Positions 23,393 to 31,570 of a DNA stretch of 64,000 nucleotides are shown here, in pieces (position 1 is the stretch's first letter; each line of letters starts with the position of its first letter). Source of the stretch: Mesorhizobium loti (lineage in GTDB: Bacteria; Pseudomonadota; Alphaproteobacteria; Rhizobiales; Rhizobiaceae); contig CP050293.1 in assembly GCA_014189435.1 (NCBI GenBank), positions 5,275,001 through 5,339,000 on the forward strand, written 5' to 3'. Under the pieces are notes generated by a model, which saw nothing but the letters and a program-made list of their open reading frames with translations, was not told the origin of the DNA and ran no database searches. Both the position numbers and the translations under genes were made by a program.

Positions 23393-24464
23393 CCAGCGAG
23401 GAGAAGCCGGCGGTCAGACCGAATTCGGCGGTCAATCTCGTGCCGATCAGGGTCGACAGGCTGGAGGTGATCAGCGCGAAATGGTCGAGTTTGTCACGCA
23501 GAGCCGGATCGGCAAGCGCCTTGTCGATTGGACCGCTGACGGCCTTGGCGGTGGCGACACCGTTGACCAGCTGGATATGGATCGAATCGGCCATCCAGCG
23601 CGCATCGGCAGGCAGGGCATCGCCAAGCTTCGAGGCCTGGAACAGCGTATCGATGCCGGAGAGATTTCCAGCCAGTGACACGGTGGTGTTTTGCGAGCGC
23701 CAGTAAATTGCCTGTTTCGGCTTGTCCGCATCCGGCTTGCCGCCGAAAAACCCTTTCAGGCGCACGTCGCGGACCATTTCCAGCTCATTGATGAAGACAC
23801 CGACCAGTTCGGTCACTGCTTCGTTGCCGTCGCGGTAGAGCGCGTTCTGGGGCCCCGGACTGGCCCAAAGCGCTGCAAAGCCGTCCGGCTTGTTCCAGGC
23901 CGCGCTGGCCTCACCGGCCATGGCTTCGATGTTGCCGGCAACCGCCGCGCCATAAGCGCAGCGATAGCGATCATCCTTGCCTACAAGCGCATCGGCGCCG
24001 TCGCCGTAAAGCACGAACTCCAGCGCGCCCAGTCCCTGCATGGCGACGCTCTTGCCGGCCAGCTGTGCCGGATCGGTGGCGGTCGGATCCTTGGCCGACA
24101 GTGCCGCCTGCACCTGCTTCAGCCCGATGCTCTTGCGATCCGGCCAGAACAGCATGCGTTCCAGCCGGTTGTCCTCCTTGATCGGCCCAAAGCCGATGAT
24201 TTCGGCTGACGACCAGGCATAGACGGTGGCGGAGAATTCGGCACGCGCCGCATCAAGCTCGCCTTGCGAGGGCGCGACGCAGAGCTTTCGCATGGATCCG
24301 GTCAAGGTTTCAGCATGCTCGTGCAGGCTGGCATAGGCCGGGCGGACAAAGCCATCGATCGCCCGCTGGATGATGTCGGAGGCTTTGACCGCCGCCGACG
24401 CCGGGACGGCGCCTAGCAAAGCCAGCGGAAGAACGAGAAACAATGCAGAGCGCTTGAGCATCAC
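23382..24464 (-). CDS. Imelysin-family periplasmic protein (second copy, divergent metal motif)
   Basis: The 360-residue protein has a Sec signal peptide (LKRSALFLVLPLALLGAVPASA) and an imelysin/peptidase M75 domain. Imelysins are all-helical periplasmic proteins linked to iron uptake. In most members a GxHxxE motif is the proposed metal site; here the matching stretch is GLGALE (residues 144-149), with glycine in place of histidine. It may be a partner or scaffold for the first imelysin rather than an iron binder. The ATG at 24464 overlaps the DUF1111 stop as ATGA, and the end overlaps DUF1513. Confidence 0.92.
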   Translation of the reverse strand: MMLKRSALFLVLPLALLGAVPASAAVKASDIIQRAIDGFVRPAYASLHEHAETLTGSMRKLCVAPSQGELDAARAEFSATVYAWSSAEIIGFGPIKEDNRLERMLFWPDRKSIGLKQVQAALSAKDPTATDPAQLAGKSVAMQGLGALEFVLYGDGADALVGKDDRYRCAYGAAVAGNIEAMAGEASAAWNKPDGFAALWASPGPQNALYRDGNEAVTELVGVFINELEMVRDVRLKGFFGGKPDADKPKQAIYWRSQNTTVSLAGNLSGIDTLFQASKLGDALPADARWMADSIHIQLVNGVATAKAVSGPIDKALADPALRDKLDHFALITSSLSTLIGTRLTAEFGLTAGFSSLDGD

Positions 24465-26062
24465 AGTGACTCCAGGAATTTGAGCAGCGCATCACGGTCG
24501 GCGGCGTTGGCGGCGGCAAAGCGGTCGCGCGCCTTCTGCGCTTCGCCACCATGCCACAGGATGGCCTCGGTCAGGCTGCGCGCGCGCCCGTCATGCAGGA
24601 AGAAAGAATTGCCGTTCACCGTCTCGGTCAGGCCGATGCCCCACAGCGGCGGCGTGCGCCAGTCATTGCCGGTCGCATCGCCCACCGCCTGGCCATCAGC
24701 CAGATCAGGCCCCATGTCGTGCAGCAGGAAGTCGGAATAGGGCCAGATCAACTGGAAGGCCTGCGCCTTGTTGGGCGTGCCGCGACGGGTAACGAATTTC
24801 GGGGTGTGGCAGGCAATGCAGCCGATCTCGTAGAAGACCTTCTTGCCCGTGAGCACTTGCGGTGTGTCGAGGTCACGGCGCGCCGGCACGGCCAGGTTCT
24901 GCGAATAGAAGGTAACGAGGTCCATCACCGGCGGCGGCGCCTCGACCGGGCCGAGACGCTGCTGCACGCCGTTCGGCATGGCGAGGCATTTGGCTTGCGC
25001 GGCGGTGCAGTCGCCCCAGTGTTTCGGCTCTTCGGGCGTCGAGATGCCGATGTCGCCGGCAAAGGCGTCCGCCGCCTGCTGGCGGATCGACGCGGTCTGC
25101 GCTTTCCAGCCGAACCGGCCAAGCGTCAGTTCGCCGCTTTGGCCGTCGCGCACGATGTTCGGCCTGCCGGAAATGCCGTCGCCGTCCCGGTCGTCCGGGT
25201 CGGCGCGGACCAGAATGTCCGCCGGTGCGATCTGTTCGATCAGGCCAAGGCCGATCATCGGTGGCGTCAGGCGCGGCGACAGCGTGGTGCGCGGATCGAG
25301 CGGTCCATAGGCAGGATCGACAACCGAATAGCTGGGTTTGCGCAGGGAAATCAGTGTGCCGTCGGCCAGCGTCACCTGCCGTTCCTGATAGTCGACATGC
25401 ATCCTGCCTTCGCCGCGCAGGCCGGGGACGGCCAGTTCCTGCAACTGCGTGCCGTAGACCGGATCGGGGAAGTTGAGCGCCTTGTGGTCGGCAAGCTCGG
25501 CTTTCTCCTCCTCGCTGCCGGCGTCACGGGCCAGCCGCAGGAACATCGAAGTCGTGCCGGCGTCGCCTTGCGGCGGACGCCCGCGGCCATCCTTCAGATG
25601 ACAGTTCTGGCAGGCGCGTTCGTTGAACAGCGGGCCGAGCCCGTCCGACGCCTGCGTCGAGGAAGGCGACGACACCCAGTTCTTGCGGAAAAGGGCATTG
25701 CCGAGCTTGAAGTCGCCCTCTTCCTCGAAGGTGATGTTGGCCGAGGGTTGAGAGAAAGAATCGCGGCTGACGTCCTTCCTGGACGTGCCGGCGCCACCCT
25801 GCATCCGTTCGAACTGCTCGGGCTTGGAAAAATCAGTGGTCGGCCTGGTGATGGCGGTGACGCGCGCCTGATCCTTTGGATTGAGGTCGGTGCGCGTGGT
25901 GGCGAGGCCGGCAGGCTGAAGGTCACCAGCCATCGCGGAAGAGGTGAGCGCCACCACGAGGACGACACAGCGCCGACGCGCCAATCTGGCCGGCGTCTTC
26001 TCGAGGGGCGGCGAGCCATCGGCCCGCCGCGAGCGGCGCACGAACTCTAGCAGGCGCCGCAT
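24461..26062 (-). CDS. Di-haem DUF1111 (thiol oxidoreductase-like, MauG-like) protein
   Basis: The 533-residue protein has two c-type haem motifs, CQNCH (151-155) and CIACH (415-419). This marks a di-haem cytochrome related to bacterial cytochrome c peroxidase and MauG. A hydrophobic stretch at residues 32-45 could be a signal or anchor after a long basic N-terminus. It is often annotated as a probable thiol oxidoreductase. In the imelysin cluster a plausible but unproven role is redox change of iron in the periplasm. A calcium-loop-like motif, DPDDRDGDGISG, is also visible. It follows bfr by 12 nt and overlaps the next imelysin by 4 nt. Confidence 0.93.
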   Translation of the reverse strand: MRRLLEFVRRSRRADGSPPLEKTPARLARRRCVVLVVALTSSAMAGDLQPAGLATTRTDLNPKDQARVTAITRPTTDFSKPEQFERMQGGAGTSRKDVSRDSFSQPSANITFEEEGDFKLGNALFRKNWVSSPSSTQASDGLGPLFNERACQNCHLKDGRGRPPQGDAGTTSMFLRLARDAGSEEEKAELADHKALNFPDPVYGTQLQELAVPGLRGEGRMHVDYQERQVTLADGTLISLRKPSYSVVDPAYGPLDPRTTLSPRLTPPMIGLGLIEQIAPADILVRADPDDRDGDGISGRPNIVRDGQSGELTLGRFGWKAQTASIRQQAADAFAGDIGISTPEEPKHWGDCTAAQAKCLAMPNGVQQRLGPVEAPPPVMDLVTFYSQNLAVPARRDLDTPQVLTGKKVFYEIGCIACHTPKFVTRRGTPNKAQAFQLIWPYSDFLLHDMGPDLADGQAVGDATGNDWRTPPLWGIGLTETVNGNSFFLHDGRARSLTEAILWHGGEAQKARDRFAAANAADRDALLKFLESL

Positions 26063-26074
26063 TCCCGCATGCCC

Positions 26075-26560
26075 TTACTCCGCCTCGTCCGCCGATGCGG
26101 CGTTGAGCTGGCCGTATTTTTCCTCGCCGATCGACGCAAGCAGGTCGAGTTGCGTCTCGAGGAAGTCGATGTGACCCTCTTCGTCAGCCAGCAATTCCTC
26201 GAACAGCTTCATCGTCACGTAGTCGCCGGCTTCGTTGCAGATTTCGCGCGAGCGCTTGTAGGCTGTACGCGCGTCATATTCGCCTGCCAGATCGGATTCG
26301 AGCACTTCCTTGACATTCTGCCCGATGCGCAGCGGCGCCACGGACTGCAGGTTCGGATGGCCTTCAAGAAAGATGATGCGGGCCACGAGCCTGTCGGCAT
26401 GGTGCATCTCCTCGATCGATTCCGCGCGCTCCTTCTTGGCCAGCTTGGCGTATCCCCAATCCTCGAGCAGACGGAAATGCACCCAATACTGGTTGACGGC
26501 GCCGAGCTCCAGAAAAAGAGCCTCGTTAAGCCGCTCGATGATCTGCTTTTCGCCTTTCAT
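26075..26560 (-). CDS. bfr: Bacterioferritin
   Basis: This 161-residue haem ferritin stores iron in a 24-subunit shell. All ferroxidase ligands are present at the E. coli numbering: Glu18, Glu51, His54, Glu94, Glu127 and His130. The haem-ligating Met52 is present too, so this is a fully competent bacterioferritin. The start is ATG 26560 ([20 protein letters not shown]), which lies inside the end of bfd (35-nt overlap), implying coupled translation. It is followed 12 nt later by the DUF1111 gene, so storage and periplasmic iron genes share one message. Confidence 0.97.
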   Translation of the reverse strand: MKGEKQIIERLNEALFLELGAVNQYWVHFRLLEDWGYAKLAKKERAESIEEMHHADRLVARIIFLEGHPNLQSVAPLRIGQNVKEVLESDLAGEYDARTAYKRSREICNEAGDYVTMKLFEELLADEEGHIDFLETQLDLLASIGEEKYGQLNAASADEAE

Positions 26561-26837
26561 GGGTTCTGCTCCCGTATTGGACGCGCAGGCCTCTGACGCG
26601 ATCCAGATGTGAAACGACATCCACGCCGCTCGCCTCCGAGCGGGCGTGGTAATTTTCGGTGACCCGAATGATCGTTTCGACCACATTTGGGAAGCAGCCG
26701 CAACAGCGACCGCGCTTTTGCATGGCATGATAGACCTTCGCCGGCACGATCAGCTGCCAGGGATCCTGGTCCAGCAGCCCGATGATCGTCTGCTCGATCT
26801 CCTTCTCCGTGATGATATTGCAATGGCAGATCAGCAT
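26526..26837 (-). CDS. bfd: Bacterioferritin-associated ferredoxin (Bfd), C-terminally extended
   Basis: Bfd carries a [2Fe-2S] cluster and gives electrons to Bfr to release stored iron. Four cysteines are placed as expected: CHC at residues 4-6 and the pair in [11 protein letters not shown]. The family core ends near residue 68 ([10 protein letters not shown]), whereas this protein runs to 103 residues with a basic tail. The tail is encoded partly by DNA that overlaps bfr. The ATG at 26837 begins [18 protein letters not shown]. It is the first gene of a tightly packed five-gene run; imelysin 1 lies 114 nt upstream. Confidence 0.94.
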   Translation of the reverse strand: MLICHCNIITEKEIEQTIIGLLDQDPWQLIVPAKVYHAMQKRGRCCGCFPNVVETIIRVTENYHARSEASGVDVVSHLDRVRGLRVQYGSRTHERRKADHRAA

Positions 26838-26951
26838 CAGTTTGCTCGGATGGCTGACGGCGCCTCCAGCGCCGTGTGGCTTGATTTCTTAACCAGAGCC
26901 CATTGCGAAGCCGATTGTCCAGCTCCGGATCAGGCTCCAGCCTTTCGACGG

Positions 26952-28241
26952 CTACTTGAACACCTTGTCGGGCGCGTCGAGACTGTCGGACCCTTCGAAG
27001 GCGATGGTGCTCAGCTTCAACGAGCCAACGGCGCGTTCGATCGACTTGGTCTGGTCGATCAGCGCGTCGATCGCTGCCTGCACGGTAGCGTTGCCTTGCG
27101 TGTTGCCCTCGGCGATCTGCTGGTCATAGGCCTCGCCGGCCAGTGCCCGTGCCTTGATCGCTTCCATCTTGGCGACGGTGACATCGAGTTTGTCAGACAG
27201 TTCCTTGTCGATCGCCGGATCGGCTGCCTTCACCATGTCGTGCACCGATGGACCCGAAACGACGGTGCCGTCAAGCCTGGTGTAGCTGGCATGATAGGCG
27301 GCGCGGATGCCGACGGCGTCGTAAAGATGCGAGTTGTAGGTGTTGTCGGAGAAGCAGTCATGCTCCTCTTCCGGGTCATGCAGCAGAAGGCCGAGCTTCA
27401 TGCGCTCGCCGGCCAGTTCGCCATAGGACAGCGAGCCCATGCCGGTGAAGATGATCGAGATGGCGGTGTTCGGCTCGCCATCGACGAGGTTTTTGCGTGC
27501 GGCGCCGTCCTCCTTCCAGTCGTTGACCATCTTCTGCAAGTCGGAGACCAGAAGGTCAGTCGCCGATTTCAGATACTGGGCGCGGCGGTCGCAATTGCCG
27601 CCGGTGCAGTTCTTGAGATCATAGTCCGTGGAGGGCCGCTCGCCGGCGCCCGGACCGGTGCCATGCAGATCCTGGCCCCAGAGCAGGAATTCGATGGCGT
27701 GATAGCCGGTGGCGACGTTGGCTTCGATGCCGCCGGCTTGCTGCAGCGTGCCGGACAGGAATTCCGGCGAAAGCGTCGAGGCATCGACCTTCTTGCCGTT
27801 GATCTCGATCTCCTTGTTGGCAATCACATTGGCCGTATAGAGCGAATTCGCGTCCGATTCAGTGCCGTAGCTCTTGGCGACGTAGTCGATCAGGCCTTCG
27901 TCCAGCGGCCAGGAATTCACCTCGCCTTCCCAGTCGTCGACGATCTTGTTGCCGAAACGGTAGACTTCGGTCTGCTGATAGGGAACGCGCGATGCCTTCC
28001 ATGCCTCGCGGGCAGCGTTGAGGGTTTCCACCGATGGCGTGGCGAGCAATGCGTCGACCGCCTTGTCGAGCGCCTGCGCCGTGGTCAGCGAATCCTCGTA
28101 TTTGGCCAGCCCGATGTCGGAATAGGTCTTGATGACCGCCTTCACGTCGGTTTCCGCCTTTGCCGGCAACACGAACACCGCCGCCGTCAGCAGGGCCGTG
28201 GCGCCGATCGCGGCAAACCTGCCGCCATATCGTGCTGTCAT
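26952..28241 (-). CDS. Imelysin-family (peptidase M75, IrpA-like) periplasmic iron protein
   Basis: The 429-residue protein has a signal peptide (FAAIGATALLTAAVFVLPAKA) and an imelysin domain with the intact GxHxxE motif, GYHAIE (residues 179-184). It also has the conserved NTAISIIFTGMGSLSYGELAGERM helix and DCFSDNTYNSHLYDA. The family includes IrpA of cyanobacteria and ICMP of Pseudomonas; despite the peptidase label, iron binding or uptake is the better supported role. It is the first gene downstream of the Irr-type operator. The ATG at 28241 is chosen since upstream in-frame residues do not look like a signal peptide. Confidence 0.94.
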   Translation of the reverse strand: MTARYGGRFAAIGATALLTAAVFVLPAKAETDVKAVIKTYSDIGLAKYEDSLTTAQALDKAVDALLATPSVETLNAAREAWKASRVPYQQTEVYRFGNKIVDDWEGEVNSWPLDEGLIDYVAKSYGTESDANSLYTANVIANKEIEINGKKVDASTLSPEFLSGTLQQAGGIEANVATGYHAIEFLLWGQDLHGTGPGAGERPSTDYDLKNCTGGNCDRRAQYLKSATDLLVSDLQKMVNDWKEDGAARKNLVDGEPNTAISIIFTGMGSLSYGELAGERMKLGLLLHDPEEEHDCFSDNTYNSHLYDAVGIRAAYHASYTRLDGTVVSGPSVHDMVKAADPAIDKELSDKLDVTVAKMEAIKARALAGEAYDQQIAEGNTQGNATVQAAIDALIDQTKSIERAVGSLKLSTIAFEGSDSLDAPDKVFK

Positions 28242-28483
28242 AATCGCTCTCCAGTTTCTCGGAATTTCTGTAAACGGCGCGCGTGGCAGCGAGCGCCACG
28301 CCATAGGCATGCCATTGGGCGCAAGAGATGCCGCGCCATGGCGCGGTTCGCGGAAGAAAGACACCAAAATGCCTCCAATCGAAAGGGTTCAAGGCCCAGA
28401 CATTAAAGGGATGCGCTGACGCGCGAGCTTCCATAAAGCTGCGACATCGTCGGATGTCAATGACAATCCGCAAGAAAAGTCAA

Positions 28484-28512
28484 TTGAAACAACAGTTTAG
28501 AATTATTCTAAA
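28484..28512 (+). promoter_or_regulatory. Candidate promoter of the ferredoxin reductase gene
   Basis: TTGAAA (28484-28489) and TCTAAA (28507-28512) are separated by 17 nt. The -10 lies within the right arm of the ICE-type palindrome, so a bound regulator would block it. The predicted leader is about 157 nt. Confidence 0.4.
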
Positions 28513-28513
28513 C
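28495..28513. promoter_or_regulatory. ICE-type operator (Irr box)
   Basis: A perfect 9-bp inverted repeat, GTTTAGAAT-T-ATTCTAAAC, agrees with the iron control element of rhizobia (TTTAGAA spaced from TTCTAAA) recognised by Irr. Irr generally acts when iron and haem are low. Position between divergent iron-related genes supports the assignment. Confidence 0.85.
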
Positions 28514-28525
28514 TACGACTGTCAA
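28497..28525 (-). promoter_or_regulatory. Candidate promoter of the imelysin operon
   Basis: On the minus strand a consensus TTGACA (28520-28525) is followed after 17 nt by TTCTAA (28497-28502). The -10 is poor and lies in the left arm of the palindrome, so activation or de-repression by the bound regulator could matter. Confidence 0.35.
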
Positions 28526-28675
28526 CTTTACGCCGCTTCCTGCACCGGTCTTGCATCCGAACTGTCCGATTGACAGCCGCCATTCCGGGTGCGACCCGCA
28601 AAAGCTCGCTTGCGGCGGCGCCAGACAATCGCCACTTGGCGAGACATCCTAGGATAGAAGCGGGATCGGAATGCG

Positions 28676-29929
28676 ATGAAGAACGGTGTGGTCATTGTCG
28701 GCGCGGGTCATGCGGGCGTGCAAGCGGCCGCCAGTCTGCGCGAGGACGGCTATGACGGGCCGGTGATCCTCGTCGGTGACGAGAACGAGTTGCCCTACCA
28801 CAAGCCGCCGCTGTCGAAGACCTTCATCAAGGATGCCGAGGCCAAACCGCAACCCTTGCGTGGCGAGGCCTTCTACACCGGCAGCGCCATCGACTACCGG
28901 CCGGGCGTCAGGATCGATCGCATCGATACCGGACGCCGCAGCCTGGAGATATCAGGCGGCGGCGCGCTTGCTTTTGATCACCTGATCCTGGCGACCGGCT
29001 CGCGCCCGCGCACCCTACCGTTGCCCGGCTCGGACCTGTCCGGCGTGCTGTCGCTGCGCTCGCTGGCCGATGCGCGGCTGATCCGCGAGCTCAGCGCGCA
29101 GAGCGACGAGGTCGTCATCCTCGGCGGCGGCTTCATTGGGCTGGAGATCGCAGCCACCCTGAGGGCCGCCGGCCGCACGGTGACAGTCGTCGAAGCGGTG
29201 GACCGGCTGCTGGGCCGTGCGGTGGCGCCGATCGTGGCGAGCCACGTCCGGCAACGGCTGGAAGCGACAGGCGTACGCATCCTCACCGGCACCTCGATCG
29301 TCAGGCTCGAAGGCGAGAACGGCCATGTGGTGGCCGCGATCACCTCGTCGGGCGAAAGACTGCCGGCGCGCATGGTCATCGTCGGCATCGGCGCCGTACC
29401 GAATGTCGAACTGGCTCAATCCGCAGGCCTCAGCATCGCCAATGGCATCCGCGTCGACCACCAGATGCGCACTTCGGTGCCGGAGATTCTCGCCATCGGC
29501 GATGCCGCCTCTTACCGACACTGGTTCACCGGCGGCGACGTGCGGCTGGAATCGGTGCAAAACGCCACCGATCAGGCGCGGCTTGCCGCGCGCACGATAT
29601 CAGGCCATGCAGACGCCTATTCGGCGGTGCCATGGTTCTGGTCCGATATCGGCGACATGAAATTGCAGATGGTCGGCCTGACCGCCGGCGGCGACAGCCA
29701 TGTCGTGCTGGGCGACCTGCCCGACAACAAATTCTCGATCTACCACTATGCCGGCGACCGGCTGCTCGGCATCGAATCGGTCAACCGTCCAGGCGACCAC
29801 ATGCTTGGCCGCAAGATGCTCGGCGCCGGCTTCTCGCCGACGCCGGAAACGGTGGCCATGGGTCCCGAAGGGCTGAAAGCGGCACTGGCCGCGTTTCAGG
29901 AAAACGTGCCGGCCAGGGCGGCGGGTTAG
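28676..29929 (+). CDS. FAD/NAD(P)-dependent ferredoxin reductase
   Basis: The 417-residue flavoprotein resembles putidaredoxin/rhodocoxin reductases. The FAD site is VVIVGAGHAGVQAAASLRE near the N-terminus. The conserved ELPYHKPPLSKTFI follows, then the NAD(P)H site VVILGGGFIGLEIAATLR, and the second FAD motif EILAIGDAA. A reductase C-terminal domain ends the protein. Such enzymes pass electrons from NAD(P)H to [2Fe-2S] ferredoxins. It is divergent from the imelysin-bfd-bfr operon with the Irr-type box between them. Supplying Bfd or another ferredoxin is therefore a reasonable hypothesis. P450-type ferredoxins are the usual partners of the family. Confidence 0.92.
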   Translation: MKNGVVIVGAGHAGVQAAASLREDGYDGPVILVGDENELPYHKPPLSKTFIKDAEAKPQPLRGEAFYTGSAIDYRPGVRIDRIDTGRRSLEISGGGALAFDHLILATGSRPRTLPLPGSDLSGVLSLRSLADARLIRELSAQSDEVVILGGGFIGLEIAATLRAAGRTVTVVEAVDRLLGRAVAPIVASHVRQRLEATGVRILTGTSIVRLEGENGHVVAAITSSGERLPARMVIVGIGAVPNVELAQSAGLSIANGIRVDHQMRTSVPEILAIGDAASYRHWFTGGDVRLESVQNATDQARLAARTISGHADAYSAVPWFWSDIGDMKLQMVGLTAGGDSHVVLGDLPDNKFSIYHYAGDRLLGIESVNRPGDHMLGRKMLGAGFSPTPETVAMGPEGLKAALAAFQENVPARAAG

Positions 29930-29941
29930 CAGGATGCCTAC

Positions 29942-30040
29942 CCTCCCCCTTGTGGGGAGGGTCGATGCGAAGCATCGGGGTGGGGTCTGCGCGAGGCCCC
30001 CCACCCGGACCTCCGGTCCGACCTCCCCACAAGGGGGAGG
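29942..30040. repeat. Palindromic repeat, CCTCCCC family (copy 1)
   Basis: Arms 29942-29960 and 30022-30040 are perfect reverse complements over 19 bp, built on CCTCCCC, CTTGTG and GGGGAGG. Inner arms GCGAAGC and CGGACCTCCGGTCCG add further hairpins. It lies between the convergent ferredoxin reductase and aminotransferase genes and could act as a bidirectional transcript end. A related copy is at 57541-57685. Confidence 0.85.
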
Positions 30041-30052
30041 TGGGGGTTTGCG

Positions 30053-31330
30053 CTACGCAGCGCAGACTTCGCGGATCGAGCTTTCCAGGATGTCGAGCGC
30101 CTCGTTCATGACGCTGTCCTGGATGGTGATCGGCGCTAGGAAGCGGATGACGTTGCCATAGACGCCGCAGGTCAGCAGGATCAGGCCCTTGTCGAGCGCC
30201 TTCAGCCGGATCGCGTTGGCGATCTCGGCCGACGGCAGGCCCTTCTTGACGTCGTTGAATTCGACCGCGTTCATGAAGCCGAGACCCCTGATGTCGACGA
30301 TCTCGGGCACGTCATCGCGGATCGACTGCAGCCGCTGCTTCAGCCTTGCACCCAGCGTGTTGGCGCGGTCGCAGAGCTTTTCGTCATCGATCACGTCGAG
30401 CACGGCGTGGGCGGCGGCGACACCGATCGGGCTGCCGCCATAGGTGCCGCCGAGCCCGCCCGGGCCGGGCGCATCCATGATTTCGGCGCGGCCGGTGACC
30501 GCGGCCAGCGGGAAACCGCCGGCCAGGCTCTTGGCCATGGTGGTGATGTCGGCGGCCACCTCATGGTGATCCATCGCGAACATCTTGCCGGTGCGGGCAA
30601 AGCCGGTCTGCACTTCGTCGGCGATCAGCAGCATGCCGTGCTGGTCGCAAAGCTTGCGCAGCGCAACCAGGAAGTCACGCGGCGCCTCGTAGAAGCCGCC
30701 CTCGCCCTGAACCGGCTCGATGATGATGGCGGCGACGCGGGCCGGGTCGACATCGGCCTTGAACAGCCGGTCGAGTGCGGCCAGCGAATCGGCGACCGAA
30801 ACGCCGTGCAGCGGCACCGGGAACGGAGCGTGGTAGACGTCGCCCGGCATGGCGCCGAAGCCGACCTTGTAGGGCACGACCTTGCCGGTCAGCGCCATGC
30901 CCATGAAGGTGCGGCCATGGAAGCCGCCGGCGAAGGCGATGACCGCCGGGCGGCCGGTGGCGTTGCGGGCGATCTTGATGGCGTTCTCGACCGCCTCGGC
31001 GCCGGTGGTGACGAAGATCGTCTTCTTCTCGAACTTGCCGGGCAACATGCCGTTCAGCCGTTCGGCCAGCCGCACATAGCTCTCATAGGGCACCACCTGG
31101 TGGCAGGTGTGGGTGAAGCGGTCGAGCTGCGCCTTGACCGCCTCGATCACCTTGGGGTGGCGATGACCGGTGTTGACGACGGCGATACCCGACGAGAAAT
31201 CGATGTAGCGGCGGCCTTCGACATCCCAGATCTCCGAATTTTCAGCCCGGTCGGCATAGATCTGCGTGGTCATGCCGACGCCGCGCGAGATCGACTGGTT
31301 CTTGCGTTCGGAAATGGCTGAATTCTTCAT
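30053..31330 (-). CDS. gabT: 4-aminobutyrate aminotransferase (class III, PLP-dependent)
   Basis: The 425-residue enzyme transfers the amino group of 4-aminobutyrate to 2-oxoglutarate. PLP-binding features are TTGAEAVENAIKIAR, the aspartate in LLIADEVQTGFARTG (Asp238) and the Schiff-base lysine in TTMAKSLAGGFPL (Lys267). The ATG at 31330 (MKNSAISERKNQ) is chosen because GAGGAT lies about 5 nt upstream. Close relatives use 5-aminovalerate or beta-alanine, so substrate is not certain. No gabD lies nearby. It is divergent from the RND efflux operon. Confidence 0.92.
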   Translation of the reverse strand: MKNSAISERKNQSISRGVGMTTQIYADRAENSEIWDVEGRRYIDFSSGIAVVNTGHRHPKVIEAVKAQLDRFTHTCHQVVPYESYVRLAERLNGMLPGKFEKKTIFVTTGAEAVENAIKIARNATGRPAVIAFAGGFHGRTFMGMALTGKVVPYKVGFGAMPGDVYHAPFPVPLHGVSVADSLAALDRLFKADVDPARVAAIIIEPVQGEGGFYEAPRDFLVALRKLCDQHGMLLIADEVQTGFARTGKMFAMDHHEVAADITTMAKSLAGGFPLAAVTGRAEIMDAPGPGGLGGTYGGSPIGVAAAHAVLDVIDDEKLCDRANTLGARLKQRLQSIRDDVPEIVDIRGLGFMNAVEFNDVKKGLPSAEIANAIRLKALDKGLILLTCGVYGNVIRFLAPITIQDSVMNEALDILESSIREVCAA

Positions 31331-31466
31331 GATATCCTCATCGGGCCGGCGCCCGTTCTTGTTTGATGCCGCTGACACGTCTTCTGACCTTATTTCACGT
31401 TTTCCTCAAGTCGGCACCACCGGTAGGCGATTGGGCCTGCGATCCCGGCGCCACCTTAACCAGTCG

Positions 31467-31483
31467 CTCGATACGCGTACGAG
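31467..31483. promoter_or_regulatory. Possible operator between gabT and the RND operon
   Basis: CTCG-A-TACGCGTA-CGAG is a near-palindrome with one unpaired base around an 8-bp perfect core. It lies about 90 nt before the first RND adaptor gene. TetR-type repressors of RND pumps often bind such sites, but no regulator gene is adjacent and this may be chance. Confidence 0.3.
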
Positions 31484-31570
31484 AGAGGTTTTCTTTTTCA
31501 AGGGATCGACTATCTTCCAGACGTCCGCGAGGCTCCGCAGTGGGAGCGTCCCACGCAGGCAGGGGAAGCC

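Larger units (their letters stand above)
28242..28675. promoter_or_regulatory. 434-nt divergent regulatory region of the iron cluster
   Basis: This is the only gene-free stretch longer than 300 nt in the window. It separates the first imelysin (minus) from the ferredoxin reductase (plus). It holds the ICE-type palindrome at 28495-28513 and candidate promoters on both strands overlapping it. The remainder, including 28242-28440 next to the imelysin start and 28530-28675 next to the reductase, has no convincing gene or further repeat. Confidence 0.7.
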
